A stretch of DNA of 64,000 nt from Streptococcus sp. WB01_FAA12 (GCF_012843315.1 NZ_JABAEX010000001.1:372001-436000); one strand, 5' to 3'; shown: positions 52,472 through 60,490, numbered from the stretch's first letter. Translations and numbers: made by a program. The notes: generated by a model not told the origin, from the sequence alone.

Positions 52472-53329
52472 TTACAAGGCTACTACCTCTTCAAAAAAAT
52501 CACCAACTATCTGATTAAACTCTTGAGGATGGTCATTCACCGGTTGGTGTTTGCTGTCTGAAATCGTTACTTGACGCGCATTGGGATTTAGAGCAATAAT
52601 ACCATCATAGATTATTTTTAGGTGTTTGGGAAAATCATTTTCTCCTCTTACTAATAGCATGGGAGGATTTCCTTTATATCCTTCTATCTCATGGACTGCC
52701 AAGAAACCTGTGATTCCAAGATTCAAGAAAACATCTCGCCCAGTTTCTATAATGGCCGTCTTGACCAATTCTCTTGTGATAGGGTTATCAGTACACATTT
52801 TTGAGTTTTTATCAGCAATCATCTTCCAAGGAATCGTTTTATACATAAGAGAACTATATTTGATTCGACCTCTTTCTTTATCTGATAGGTAACGATGCTG
52901 TCCCCAACTATCTACCATGACCAAGGCTAGAACTCGTTCTGGATGACGATAGGTGTACTCTTGAAGTGGATTTCCTCCCCAAGAATGACCAACCAATATC
53001 ACCTTATCTAGCTGGAAATAGGACAAAATAGCATCTACATCTTGAACAGCACCTTCTAAGTCAGGTAGGCCAACTTTCATAGGTGATTCCCCCTGCCCTC
53101 TAACATTCACAAAGTAGAGGTCAAATCCTTCAAAGGCATCATACTGATGAGCCCACATCTGACTACGACCACAAGCTCCATGATAAAAAATAATATGTCC
53201 TTTACTTGCGTTTCCAGGACGATGATAAACAACCAAATCACAATCTACGACTGCTATAACGTGACGTTTCAACATCTCGGGCTCTCTGTTATAAAAAGCA
53301 ATAGCTTCAGCAATATCATTTGGCTTCAT
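52472..53329 (-). CDS. Alpha/beta hydrolase
   Basis: 285 aa. Nucleophile elbow GHSWGGNPLQEY with the catalytic Ser, HGACGRSQMW as oxyanion hole, and DSKHQPVNDHP with the catalytic His. An esterase or lactonase-like enzyme; substrate unknown. The ATG has GAGGAGAG upstream. It is not closely related to the neighbouring hydrolase. Confidence 0.78.
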   Translation of the reverse strand: MKPNDIAEAIAFYNREPEMLKRHVIAVVDCDLVVYHRPGNASKGHIIFYHGACGRSQMWAHQYDAFEGFDLYFVNVRGQGESPMKVGLPDLEGAVQDVDAILSYFQLDKVILVGHSWGGNPLQEYTYRHPERVLALVMVDSWGQHRYLSDKERGRIKYSSLMYKTIPWKMIADKNSKMCTDNPITRELVKTAIIETGRDVFLNLGITGFLAVHEIEGYKGNPPMLLVRGENDFPKHLKIIYDGIIALNPNARQVTISDSKHQPVNDHPQEFNQIVGDFFEEVVAL

Positions 53330-53454
53330 TTCTACACTCTCTCCTCTTTATCCTGATATCATTCTTTGTATCTATTTTATCATGCTATATTAAAATCATC
53401 GCTTTCTAAACTTGATTTCATTAAAAATTTTGAATTTTCTGCATCATTTGGATA

Positions 53455-53484
53455 AAGAAAAAGACTGCTAAGCAATCTTTACTT
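53455..53484 (-). terminator. Terminator after the EamA gene
   Basis: AAAGATTGC / GCAGTCTTT stem with a T run on the minus strand, overlapping the stop codon. Confidence 0.6.
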
Positions 53485-54381
53485 TTTTCTCATCAGATTC
53501 ATGCCTAAAATTCCAGCAATAATCAAAGTTGCTCCGATGACATGGTAGCTATAAATTGGTTCGTGGAGGATAAGGGCTCCGGCTAGAATGGTCAAAACTG
53601 TTCCAAGATTACCAAAGACACTGACGGTTGATGCCTCGAGGCGAACGATAGCATAGATAGAGAGACTACCAGTCACAATAGAGGCTAGTATTCCCAAATA
53701 GAGGATGGAAAGCAGATAGGGTAGCTTTCCAAGCGGCTCTAAGTAGGCTAATATGTTTCCCTCTAGATAGTGCGAGGTCAGACTCAGCGTATTAAAGGTG
53801 ACGAAGCCAACAAATATCACAACAGCTGTCATATCCATGGCCCGATAGCGACCTCCTTTGGACTTGCTGAGGATATTGTTTATTGCATTGGCGAGAACAG
53901 ATCCCAACATCAAGACAAAGCCCAAGCTAGCAGTATCAGCACCAAAGTTCGCTCCTTTGCTAAGGAAGATGAAAACTACTCCTGCTACGGATAGAAATAA
54001 AAAGAACTTTTGAAGCAAGCTTGTCTTTTCCTTGAGAAAGACCGATGCTAGAAAGAGAGTAAAAATAGGGACAAGCGCTTGTAAAATTCCCGCTTCAGAA
54101 GACGATATATACTGTAAAGCAAAGGATTGGAAAATAAAGAAGAGGAGTGGATAGAAAAGACTCATAGGCAGAATTGAAAGGATATCTTTTCTACTTAAAC
54201 TCACATTGATAAGTTTTGTTTGATGAAGGATGACCAATACCAAAGCAGCGATTGTATAGCGATGTGCTAAGTTGGTGAGAGGACTAGCATAGCCCAAAGC
54301 AATCTTAGTAAATAAAAAAGAAAAACCAATGATTGCTGAAAAGGATAAGGCTGCTAGGTATGCTTTTGTTTTCTCGTTCAT
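53479..54381 (-). CDS. EamA family DMT exporter
   Basis: 300 aa with ten hydrophobic helices in two EamA repeats, the drug/metabolite transporter architecture. Typical features: AIIGFSFLFTKIALGYASP near the N-terminus, SSEAGILQALVPIFTLFLA and the repeat RLEASTVSVFGNLGTVLTILAGALIL. Substrate unknown. GGGAG precedes the ATG. Confidence 0.85.
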   Translation of the reverse strand: MNEKTKAYLAALSFSAIIGFSFLFTKIALGYASPLTNLAHRYTIAALVLVILHQTKLINVSLSRKDILSILPMSLFYPLLFFIFQSFALQYISSSEAGILQALVPIFTLFLASVFLKEKTSLLQKFFLFLSVAGVVFIFLSKGANFGADTASLGFVLMLGSVLANAINNILSKSKGGRYRAMDMTAVVIFVGFVTFNTLSLTSHYLEGNILAYLEPLGKLPYLLSILYLGILASIVTGSLSIYAIVRLEASTVSVFGNLGTVLTILAGALILHEPIYSYHVIGATLIIAGILGMNLMRKK

Positions 54382-54471
54382 AGATTGTTACTCCCTTTAA
54401 AAATAGCTATTCTCAAGATTAATTGACTAGAATTCTTTGAGACTGTCTATCCATTTTAGCATAGTAAAATC

Positions 54472-55062
54472 CTAGATGCTATTTCTAGGATTCCTATTTT
54501 GTACCTTCTTTCTCCCTTTATCTACAACATAGCTTAAAAAGGACTCTGCGAGTCTAATCTGCTTTTCTCGTTCTTGTCTCACAAGTTCTAACTTGTCTGC
54601 CTCTTGGAGATTCCTTACTTTGATAGCATAATCCGCGGAAACAATGGCATGTCCTCTCATATGAGCAGTTGAGATGGCTTGTACAAAAACTCTGGCAGCG
54701 TACTTAGCGATTTGATTTTGGGCATTTTTAGAGAGGAGATTTGCTGCGAAACCTGCTTTTCTCAACTCATGAGGTGAGAACTCATTTCTCAATCGTGCAT
54801 CAAAAGCCTCATAAGCTTGCCGAATTATTTTATTTTTCTCACCTTCATCACCGATATCAATTAAAGATAAGAAATTTCGCGAGTTCTCTAATGCCCATCG
54901 AGCTAGTTCTTTCTGAGGAAGTCTATCCAGTATTTGTTCTAGTTCCAATCTTTTCTCAGAGTCGTCCCAAATGGCAACTTTGTAAGGACTGGGTAGGTGA
55001 TTCATTTTAGTCTTATAGGCAGTTCGTTCAAACTCATTCCATGCATAGTCCTCTGGTCTCAT
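54472..55062 (-). CDS. Imm5-like putative immunity protein
   Basis: 196 aa, alpha-helical. It matches the pattern of the putative immunity protein (Imm-5) family: LARWALENSRNFLSL, KIIRQAYEAFDARLRNEFSPHELRKAGFAAN and the AISTAHMRGHAIVSADYAIKV segment with its Ala-His core. Such proteins neutralise polymorphic toxins. No toxin gene is in the window, so this would be an orphan. Family recognised by pattern only. Confidence 0.6.
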   Translation of the reverse strand: MRPEDYAWNEFERTAYKTKMNHLPSPYKVAIWDDSEKRLELEQILDRLPQKELARWALENSRNFLSLIDIGDEGEKNKIIRQAYEAFDARLRNEFSPHELRKAGFAANLLSKNAQNQIAKYAARVFVQAISTAHMRGHAIVSADYAIKVRNLQEADKLELVRQEREKQIRLAESFLSYVVDKGRKKVQNRNPRNSI

Positions 55063-55135
55063 TGCTTTCTCATTCTTTCTTACTAGCTACCGTAAGCTAG
55101 GAGAAACCTTTCATATTAGTGAAAAGAGATTACTC

Positions 55136-55471
55136 CTAGTTCTCTTGGAGGTTTTCCAAAAATTCTTCCAAATCTCGTTCATGCTGATACTTAATGGCAG
55201 CCTTCTTATCTTTCTCAAAGATGGTTTTGGTTAGGTCAATATCGTTGATAGCTGCAATTGCGACGGTGTAATGAATGATATCAGCCAGTTCTTTGGCTAG
55301 TTCCTCGTTTGAGTCCTGAACGCCCTTTTTTCGACCGGAGCGCCCATTCAAGACCTCGGCTACTTCTCCGACTTCCTCCACTAGCTTGATAAAGAGGCCT
55401 TCCTCAGTCCGAGACTGTTGGTAATGTTCGAGTAAATAGGCTTGTAATTGTCTAAACGTTAAATCCTTCAT
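55136..55471 (-). CDS. MazG-like nucleotide pyrophosphohydrolase
   Basis: 111 aa all-alpha NTP pyrophosphohydrolase. Metal-binding motif KLVEEVGEVAEVLN (EExxE) and the second ELADIIHYTVAI motif are visible. Such enzymes clean up non-canonical nucleotides. The ATG lies 43 bp after khpA, past a terminator. Confidence 0.8.
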   Translation of the reverse strand: MKDLTFRQLQAYLLEHYQQSRTEEGLFIKLVEEVGEVAEVLNGRSGRKKGVQDSNEELAKELADIIHYTVAIAAINDIDLTKTIFEKDKKAAIKYQHERDLEEFLENLQEN

Positions 55472-55484
55472 CTTCTCCTCCTAA

Positions 55485-55515
55485 CAAAAAAGCGAGACAT
55501 CTGTCCCGCTTTCTT
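55485..55515 (-). terminator. rpsP-khpA operon terminator
   Basis: AAAGCGGGAC / GTCTCGCTTT stem on the minus strand with a following T run, starting at the khpA stop codon. Confidence 0.75.
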
Positions 55516-55754
55516 TATTTTTCATCGATAACGATTCTTACTTTTTTGTCTTCAGTTGGGACAGAGTAGACAATCGTTCTTATCGCAGAAATAGTACGAC
55601 CCTTACGACCGATAACACGACCGACATCGCTTTGGTCAAGATCCAAGTGATACTCCAAAAACTCTGGTGTGTCTTCGATCTTGATAGTTAAGGCATCTGG
55701 TTGTGAAATCAAGGGTTTCACAATCGCAATAATGAGATTTTCAATCGTATCCAT
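55515..55754 (-). CDS. khpA: KH-domain RNA-binding protein KhpA
   Basis: 79 aa single KH domain with the GxxG loop in [18 protein letters not shown]. In pneumococcus it pairs with KhpB to bind many RNAs and tune cell elongation. The ATG lies 19 bp after rpsP in one operon. AGGTTGAC precedes it. Confidence 0.93.
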   Translation of the reverse strand: MDTIENLIIAIVKPLISQPDALTIKIEDTPEFLEYHLDLDQSDVGRVIGRKGRTISAIRTIVYSVPTEDKKVRIVIDEK

Positions 55755-55773
55755 CTGTCAACCTACTTTAAAC

Positions 55774-56046
55774 TTATTTTGAGAATTTAGAATCGTGGAA
55801 TTTCTTCAATACGCCTTCTTTTGAAAGGATGTTGCGAACTGTATCAGAAGGTTGAGCTCCATCAGCCAACCATGCAAGAACGCGGTCTTCTTTCAAAGTT
55901 ACTTGGTTTTCAGCAACAAGTGGGTTGTAAGTTCCAACTGTTTCGATGAAACGTCCGTCACGTGGTGAACGTGAGTCTGCTACGTTGATACGGTAGAAAG
56001 GTTTTTTCTTAGAACCCATACGAGTCAAACGGATTTTAACTGCCAT
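55774..56046 (-). CDS. rpsP: 30S ribosomal protein S16
   Basis: 90 aa. Canonical N-terminus [26 protein letters not shown], followed by [12 protein letters not shown] and [15 protein letters not shown]. Binds 16S rRNA early in 30S assembly. The upstream -10 TATAAT at 56112-56117 is followed by a leader with a 7 bp hairpin. Highly biased codon use. Confidence 0.96.
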   Translation of the reverse strand: MAVKIRLTRMGSKKKPFYRINVADSRSPRDGRFIETVGTYNPLVAENQVTLKEDRVLAWLADGAQPSDTVRNILSKEGVLKKFHDSKFSK

Positions 56047-56082
56047 TTTTTAATGTCTCTTTTCTTATTTTTTATTTCGGTG

Positions 56083-56099
56083 AAATAGCTAAGCTATTT
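56083..56099 (-). promoter_or_regulatory. Hairpin in the rpsP leader
   Basis: AAATAGC-TTA-GCTATTT, a perfect 7 bp inverted repeat between the TATAAT box (56117-56112) and the ribosome-binding region of rpsP. Could be a leader structure; function not shown. Confidence 0.4.
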
Positions 56100-56223
56100 A
56101 GCACATGTTCTATTATAACAGATTTTCGAGAGGTGTCAAGAAAAAAACTTGACAGAGTTAAAAATTTTTAAATTTTTTAGAAATTTATTAGACTAATAGA
56201 GATAAATTAGAAAGAAAAAATTT

Positions 56224-56412
56224 ATGAATACTACTTTTGATAACTACCCTGTCAAGCCCTATATCTCTCTTAATCGTGATGTCGAAGCTTGGCTACTAAA
56301 TCTCAAGCCCGTTCCCAAATGACACATGGACCTATTAGCAGATGATTTACTAGCAGGAGATATCATTCTCCTATGGAGAATCAACTTTGGCACTTTTACA
56401 ACCGAAACATGA
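56224..56412 (+). pseudogene. 5' fragment of a broken SAP-like gene
   Basis: An ATG opens MNTTFDNYPVKPYISLNRDV..., reaches an in-frame TGA at 56320-56322, and continues in the same frame as HMDLLADDLLAGDIILLW...TTET to a TGA at 56410-56412. I recognise it from memory as the N-terminal half of a streptococcal protein whose C-terminal half lies at 60093-60441. Two nonsense changes and loss of the 3' half make it non-functional. Confidence 0.6.
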
Positions 56413-56548
56413 TTTTAAAAACTCCCATTCGAATATGATTCAAAATTCGCTTAAAATCAATGTTTTCCCACTTTTTCAGAAAACAAATTTTTATCTAATT
56501 TAAATAACTTTCAATTAAATGGTGTGAATTTTGCTTAAAATCATCAAA

Positions 56549-56578
56549 AACACCCCATGGTGTGAACCATGAAGTGTT
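56549..56578 (-). terminator. Hairpin downstream of the transposase-like remnant
   Basis: AACACTTCATGGT / ACCATGGGGTGTT stem (imperfect), followed on the minus strand by TTTTTGATG. It resembles a terminator or an element end. Confidence 0.5.
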
Positions 56579-56618
56579 GTAAATGCTGTATTGTAGCTAG
56601 TTTTTAACGTTTAGAAAA

Positions 56619-56720
56619 CTACCTAGCTTTACGAGCTTTCTTAAAATCTGGTTTGGAAAGTATGCGTTTCAGTTGGACTAAAAACAGCGTAATATCAAGG
56701 ATTTTCAGAACGATATCTAC
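56619..56720 (-). pseudogene. Possible transposase C-terminal remnant
   Basis: A short open frame of 33 codons ends ...LVQLKRILSKPDFKKARKAR with a stop at 56619, a basic tail of the kind seen at transposase C-termini. Upstream frames are closed by stops. I cannot assign an IS family; it could also be a chance frame. Confidence 0.3.
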
Positions 56721-56819
56721 TTTTTAATTTCATAAAATATGAATCAATAAATTATAAATAGGGGAATAGTTTAGGTCTGTAATCATTAAAATAATACACC
56801 TAACTTTGGTCACCGTTTT

Positions 56820-57401
56820 TTAGTTATTCACTCTTTTTTCAGATAGTGTTTTTAAAGTTATGATGTAAAATGCCGCAATTAAAACACTATACATCATAAT
56901 CGGAGGATAGAGAATTAAGGATAGAATCAATCCCACTCCTTTAATTATTAGGTCAGGTATCAATAACTTTCTATATTGTGCGGTAGCTTCAAGTAATTCT
57001 TTCTGATCTATATTGGGTTTATCAATTACTTTATGTAAAAACCAGTTTGCTACCGTTGAAACAATAACGATCAGTCCATAAAAGAGCTGTGCCGTATGGT
57101 TCATGAAATGACTACTAACGATTCCAGTAGCATAGGGCATAAATGAAACAAAAAATAAAAGAAACAAATTCCACCAAACAATTTGTGGGGAAATTTTCTC
57201 AACCTTTTCCCATAGTGTGTTTAGTGCCATCCATAACGATCCTAACCAGAAAAAGGAAAGAAAATAAGCAAAGAAATTTTGCCGTAAATCCCAAAAAGCT
57301 TGAAGACTTGGTGTCGTTGGTTTTTCTAATTCTAAGATTAGGATAGTCATTATAATTGCTAGAACCGCATCTGTCAATGCAATTAATCTATCTTTCTTCA
57401 T
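56820..57401 (-). CDS. TMEM175-family potassium channel-like membrane protein
   Basis: 193 aa with about six helices. The N-terminus RLIALTDAVLAIIMTILILELEKP carries the family signature (an F/L-S/T-D pattern in helix 1), and WMALNTLWEKVEKISPQIVWWNLFLLFFVSFMPYATG is the conserved helix 3-4 region of DUF1211 proteins. Bacterial homologues are potassium leak channels. The ATG follows AAAGGTG. Unusually, I see no transmembrane signal peptide beyond helix 1. Confidence 0.8.
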   Translation of the reverse strand: MKKDRLIALTDAVLAIIMTILILELEKPTTPSLQAFWDLRQNFFAYFLSFFWLGSLWMALNTLWEKVEKISPQIVWWNLFLLFFVSFMPYATGIVSSHFMNHTAQLFYGLIVIVSTVANWFLHKVIDKPNIDQKELLEATAQYRKLLIPDLIIKGVGLILSLILYPPIMMYSVLIAAFYIITLKTLSEKRVNN

Positions 57402-57805
57402 CAGATTACATCACCTTTCATTTTGTAGCATTCTATCTCATCGTATAATATTTATTAATCTTAAATATTAGATATTCATTTCATACTTTGAGTACAAACA
57501 AGATACACTAAAAAACATGTATCTGTCATATTTTATTTAACTTTAGAAATATTCATCCATCTAATTAATAAATATATCATATTTCACAATAAATGACTAC
57601 TATCAAAGATACATTTTCTTTCAAATTCCTCCCTTTTCAACTTGGCTAACTTGAGCTGCATTGCCTAGTTCGCTTTGTGTAATATTGTATTTTTTTCTTA
57701 AATTTTTGATACGAGTAGGTATTTCTTGTGAATAATTTTCTTCAAAAAATTTCATATATAATCCCCCTATAATCATGGAAAAGTAGAAAGTAGTAAAAAT
57801 AGTTG
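57402..57805. other. Spacer with a truncated XRE gene
   Basis: AT-rich stretch upstream of TMEM175 and downstream of cadX. It holds one short open frame (57621-57755) and is otherwise without recognisable features. Confidence 0.5.
57621..57755 (-). pseudogene. Truncated XRE-family regulator
   Basis: An ATG at 57755 opens a 44-codon frame. RIKNLRKKYNITQSELGNAAQVSQVEKGG is the first half of an HTH-XRE domain (helices 1-3), and then a stop appears. A full-size regulator would be 65 residues or more, so this is a truncated gene. A leader without a clear SD precedes it. Confidence 0.55.
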
Positions 57806-58144
57806 TTATCCTAGTTGATTAAAAAAATCTCTGATTTCCTCATCTTTTATAAAATAATATATAATTTTCCCCTCTCTTCTAGTGTCCAAGATGTTTTGAT
57901 TGGCTAGTTTACGAAGATGGTGGGAGGCAGATGCCATACTGAGATTTAATAAACAGGCTATATCGCAGACACAGAGTTCTTCGACGGCAAGGAGATAAAA
58001 GATGATATTTATCTGTTTATTATCGGTAAATTTTGATAAAATGCGAAGTGATTTTTGGACTTTTTCCTTTTCAAGGTAGTTCGTTGCGGTTGTAACATTT
58101 TGTTGATTTATAACATCCACTTGACAGATACTATCTTTTTTCAT
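57806..58144 (-). CDS. cadX: CadX/CadC-type ArsR family metal-responsive repressor
   Basis: 112 aa winged-helix repressor. The alpha-3 type metal site ELCVCDIACLL (CxC with acidic flank) and the recognition helix SMASASHHLRKLANQNIL match CadC-type cadmium sensors. A further cysteine (SICQVD) near the N-terminus would complete the thiolate site. It lies 17 bp downstream of cadD, the usual cadDX order. It probably represses the operon through the operator at 58781-58800. Confidence 0.85.
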   Translation of the reverse strand: MKKDSICQVDVINQQNVTTATNYLEKEKVQKSLRILSKFTDNKQINIIFYLLAVEELCVCDIACLLNLSMASASHHLRKLANQNILDTRREGKIIYYFIKDEEIRDFFNQLG

Positions 58145-58161
58145 AATTTATTCTCCTAGCC

Positions 58162-58770
58162 TTACACAGCCCATAGCATGTCAAAGCTGTTGTTTTCAAT
58201 CAGGATATACATCCCCAATCCTAAATAGACAACGGCAATAAACCATCTGCTATATTTTTCCAAAGTTTCTCCAACAGAAGGGACTTGTGCTAATTTTTGG
58301 GCAGAAAAAACCAAGAGATAAATCAGGACTAGAAAAGTAAGTAAAGTCACTATCAAATTCGCTAAATTTAAGGTGGTAAAATATGGGACAAAGACACCAA
58401 TATTGTCAGCGCCACAACTTGCAAAAGTGATCATAGCGACTAGAAAAATCAGGTTTTTATTGTCTTTTCGCAAACCATCTTTTGCAATAGCTTCTCCATC
58501 AGAATCTCCTAAAAGCAAAACTTTGAGCCCTAGGAAAATTGGAATCAAACCGAGCAAACCTAAAATCTCTTTACTAGGAATATAATTTAAGACAAATGCA
58601 AAAAGTAAACTTAGCAATATTAGACTAACAGAGCCTAGAAATTGTCCTAAATAGATGTTAATGATGTCTTTTCTGCTTTTTCTTTTGGCAAAAAATAACA
58701 TTAGGATAATAAGTAAGTCTACGGCTGTCCCAGAATACAGGATTATTGAAGTAACAACATTTTGAATCAT
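58162..58770 (-). CDS. cadD: Cadmium resistance transporter CadD
   Basis: 202 aa, about six helices, CadD family (LysE-like superfamily). Family segments are SGTAVDLLIILMLFFAKRKSR and FASCGADNIGVFVPYFTTLN. CadD proteins lower cellular cadmium, and some act on zinc. The start at 58770 follows GAGGTG; an ATG four codons upstream overlaps the operator and is rejected. The promoter and operator lie immediately upstream. Confidence 0.88.
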   Translation of the reverse strand: MIQNVVTSIILYSGTAVDLLIILMLFFAKRKSRKDIINIYLGQFLGSVSLILLSLLFAFVLNYIPSKEILGLLGLIPIFLGLKVLLLGDSDGEAIAKDGLRKDNKNLIFLVAMITFASCGADNIGVFVPYFTTLNLANLIVTLLTFLVLIYLLVFSAQKLAQVPSVGETLEKYSRWFIAVVYLGLGMYILIENNSFDMLWAV

Positions 58771-58780
58771 AAAACACCTC

Positions 58781-58800
58781 ATTCAAATATATTTTTGAAT
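58781..58800. promoter_or_regulatory. CadC-type operator in front of cadD
   Basis: ATTCAAA-TATATT-TTTGAAT, a perfect 7 bp inverted repeat immediately downstream of the -10. It matches the recalled pI258 CadC operator core CTCAAATAAATATTTGAATGA. Repressor binding here would block initiation. Confidence 0.75.
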
Positions 58801-58802
58801 GA

Positions 58803-58831
58803 ATTTTAACATTAAACTTTGTAGATGTCAA
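58803..58831 (-). promoter_or_regulatory. cadDX promoter
   Basis: Minus strand consensus -35 TTGACA, 17 bp spacer and -10 TAAAAT, directly abutting the operator. Confidence 0.75.
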
Positions 58832-59268
58832 CTTCAGCTCCATCAAAGTATAGATAAGAAGGTAGAGATTAGACTGAAATATAGTGATATGTATTAAAAT
58901 TGAAAAAAGAAAAAACGCTTGAAATCAGAGTTTTTCTTATGTATTGATTCGTATTGAATGCTTACTTCACTTCTGTAAAAATTAACTTCTACACCTACAA
59001 AGCCTATTCTGACAGACTTTATAAAAGCCTAAGAAAAAAAGTAGAGATTCATACAGTGTCTAGATTTTCCAAAAATTCTTTATCATCAAATATTATTAAC
59101 GAAACTATCAAACCAAATACGATGCATTGCTTCAAAGAATTCTTTAGTTGTTTGACTAGCGAGGTCTTTAATTAAAAAATTTTTTCAAATAATTGCCACA
59201 TTGACACATAAATTCTTGCTTTATAAATTTAAGTGTGATATATTTATAACACAAAAAAGGAGTCTATC
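58832..59268. other. Spacer between cadD and the DUF3796-like gene
   Basis: AT-rich stretch. The minus strand holds a closed 32-codon frame ending IWFDSFVNNI at about 59086, probably debris of a gene. On the plus strand, a sigma-A-like promoter serves the downstream membrane protein. No other feature found. Confidence 0.45.
59201..59227 (+). promoter_or_regulatory. Promoter of the membrane protein/XRE operon
   Basis: -35 TTGACA, 15 bp spacer, TATAAA. An imperfect inverted repeat GTGTGATA...TATAACAC lies just downstream (about 59233-59252) and could be the operator of the XRE regulator. Confidence 0.45.
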
Positions 59269-59865
59269 ATGAAAAAAAGTCAAAAAATGCGTGGCCTCAT
59301 TGCAATGATTGCCGTAGCTCTCTTTATTGATTTTATTGTTTTATTTGGTTCTAATCTTAGTTGGGGACCCAAGTTAGTTATTGCTGGTATTTCAGTATCA
59401 GGTCAAATTGTAGCTATTTGGAGCTGGCTACATATGAAACCATGGCCTCATAAGAGTCAGAAAGGTAAGGGAAAGATTATTTTTGACTTGTCTGCTAAGC
59501 TTTACACGATACTTTTGTTTGCAGCAAGCATTTTTTATACAGTAGGGATTTGGGTTGCGACCCCAAGCGAAAGTTCTGGTATTAAAGAATGGATTTTGGG
59601 AATTGGCCTCGTTATTGAAGTGATTGTATTTGGTTTTTTCTCTTTAAAAAATGTCAAGGAAACTCCGGACGAACGCTTTTATGCTAATTTAGCAAAGGCA
59701 GCTAGCTTAATGTTTGTTTTTATACTAGGCGCACTGATGATCCTAGCAGTTATCATTGGGTATATGGGGTCTCTCACTCTTTACATGGGACAGATATTTA
59801 TTAGCATAGCTGCCTTGATTTGCATCTTTTCGGTTGTCTATCTTATCTTGGAACGTAGAGGATAA
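59269..59865 (+). CDS. DUF3796-like membrane protein
   Basis: 198 aa with about five to six helices and a conserved-looking ETPDERFYANLAKAAS loop seen in membrane proteins encoded beside small XRE regulators (DUF3796-like). The ATG follows AAAAGGAG. It is 2 bp upstream of the XRE gene, so the pair is one transcript. Role unknown; possibly a regulated membrane sensor. Confidence 0.6.
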   Translation: MKKSQKMRGLIAMIAVALFIDFIVLFGSNLSWGPKLVIAGISVSGQIVAIWSWLHMKPWPHKSQKGKGKIIFDLSAKLYTILLFAASIFYTVGIWVATPSESSGIKEWILGIGLVIEVIVFGFFSLKNVKETPDERFYANLAKAASLMFVFILGALMILAVIIGYMGSLTLYMGQIFISIAALICIFSVVYLILERRG

Positions 59866-59867
59866 GC

Positions 59868-60092
59868 ATGGCCAAAGAAAGCAAAATTATTACTAATCTC
59901 AAATCTGTTCGTGAGTCCACAGGCATGACCCAGCAGGAGTTAGCCGACCTCATCGGCATGCGACGCGAGACAATTCTGCACTTGGAAAATAACCGTTACA
60001 ACCCTTCGCTGGAAATGGCTCTTAAAATTGCTCAAGTTTTTAATCTTAAAGTAGAAGGCCTCTTTGAACTCAGACAGAAAGAGGAAGCATAA
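59868..60092 (+). CDS. XRE-family transcriptional regulator
   Basis: 74 aa, a single HTH-XRE domain: LKSVRESTGMTQQELADLIGMRRETILHLENNRYNPSLEMALKIAQVFNLKVEGLFEL. Short YvaO/YozG-type regulators of this form often accompany membrane proteins, as here. The ATG follows GAGG in the end of the upstream gene. Confidence 0.88.
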   Translation: MAKESKIITNLKSVRESTGMTQQELADLIGMRRETILHLENNRYNPSLEMALKIAQVFNLKVEGLFELRQKEEA

Positions 60093-60441
60093 TTCTTTTC
60101 GAGACCTGGTTTCCTAAATACTTTGAGTACACTTATGATATTGATACCCCAAAGCATCTAAAAACTCTGTGGAAAAAGGTTATGCTGTCATTAAGACAGC
60201 TTTTGATTCACTTGACCATCTAAATGCCACCATAAAAAAGAATATTCTGAAAAGCAAGGGAATGACAGGACTGTCTAAGATGAGGGCTCCATATTTGGAC
60301 CAATCCCTTCGTGACAACTTTTCAGAAGAAGAATTAGCAAGTTACTTTTCAATTCGTGGTTACAAATTGACTCCAAAGGGGGAGCAGATACTGGAACAGT
60401 ACCAGGACATTATCGACCGTCATCCAAAGAAAAATCTCTAA
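60093..60441 (+). pseudogene. 3' fragment of a broken SAP-like gene
   Basis: The first part reads FETWFPKYFEYTYDIDTPKHLKTL in one frame, then continues, after a frame change near 60165, as EKGYAVIKTAFDSLDHLNATIKKNILKSKGMTGLSKMRAPY... to a stop at 60441. The KSKGMTGLSKMR stretch resembles a SAP DNA-binding motif. The GTG at 60169 has no ribosome-binding site. This is the natural continuation of the fragment at 56224-56412, with short similar sequence (GAAACATGATTT versus GAGACCTGGTTT) at both edges. Confidence 0.6.
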
Positions 60442-60490
60442 GCAAGCGACTTTCTGTCGGCTTCCTCTTAAACTACCTTGTCACAAATAT

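Larger units (their letters stand above)
56413..56819. other. Gene-free stretch with IS debris
   Basis: About 400 bp of AT-rich sequence. It holds the word GCTTAAAATCA twice (near 56450 and 56533), a hairpin at 56549-56578 and the end of a transposase-like frame at 56619-56720. Nothing else could be identified. Confidence 0.5.

Noticed and set aside
56470-56490. CodY-like word in the islet
   Set aside because: Only partial match to the consensus in AT-rich sequence without a promoter nearby.
58954-59175. 73-codon plus-strand frame upstream of the membrane/XRE pair
   Set aside because: No Shine-Dalgarno, no family likeness; the opposite strand has an equally poor fragment.
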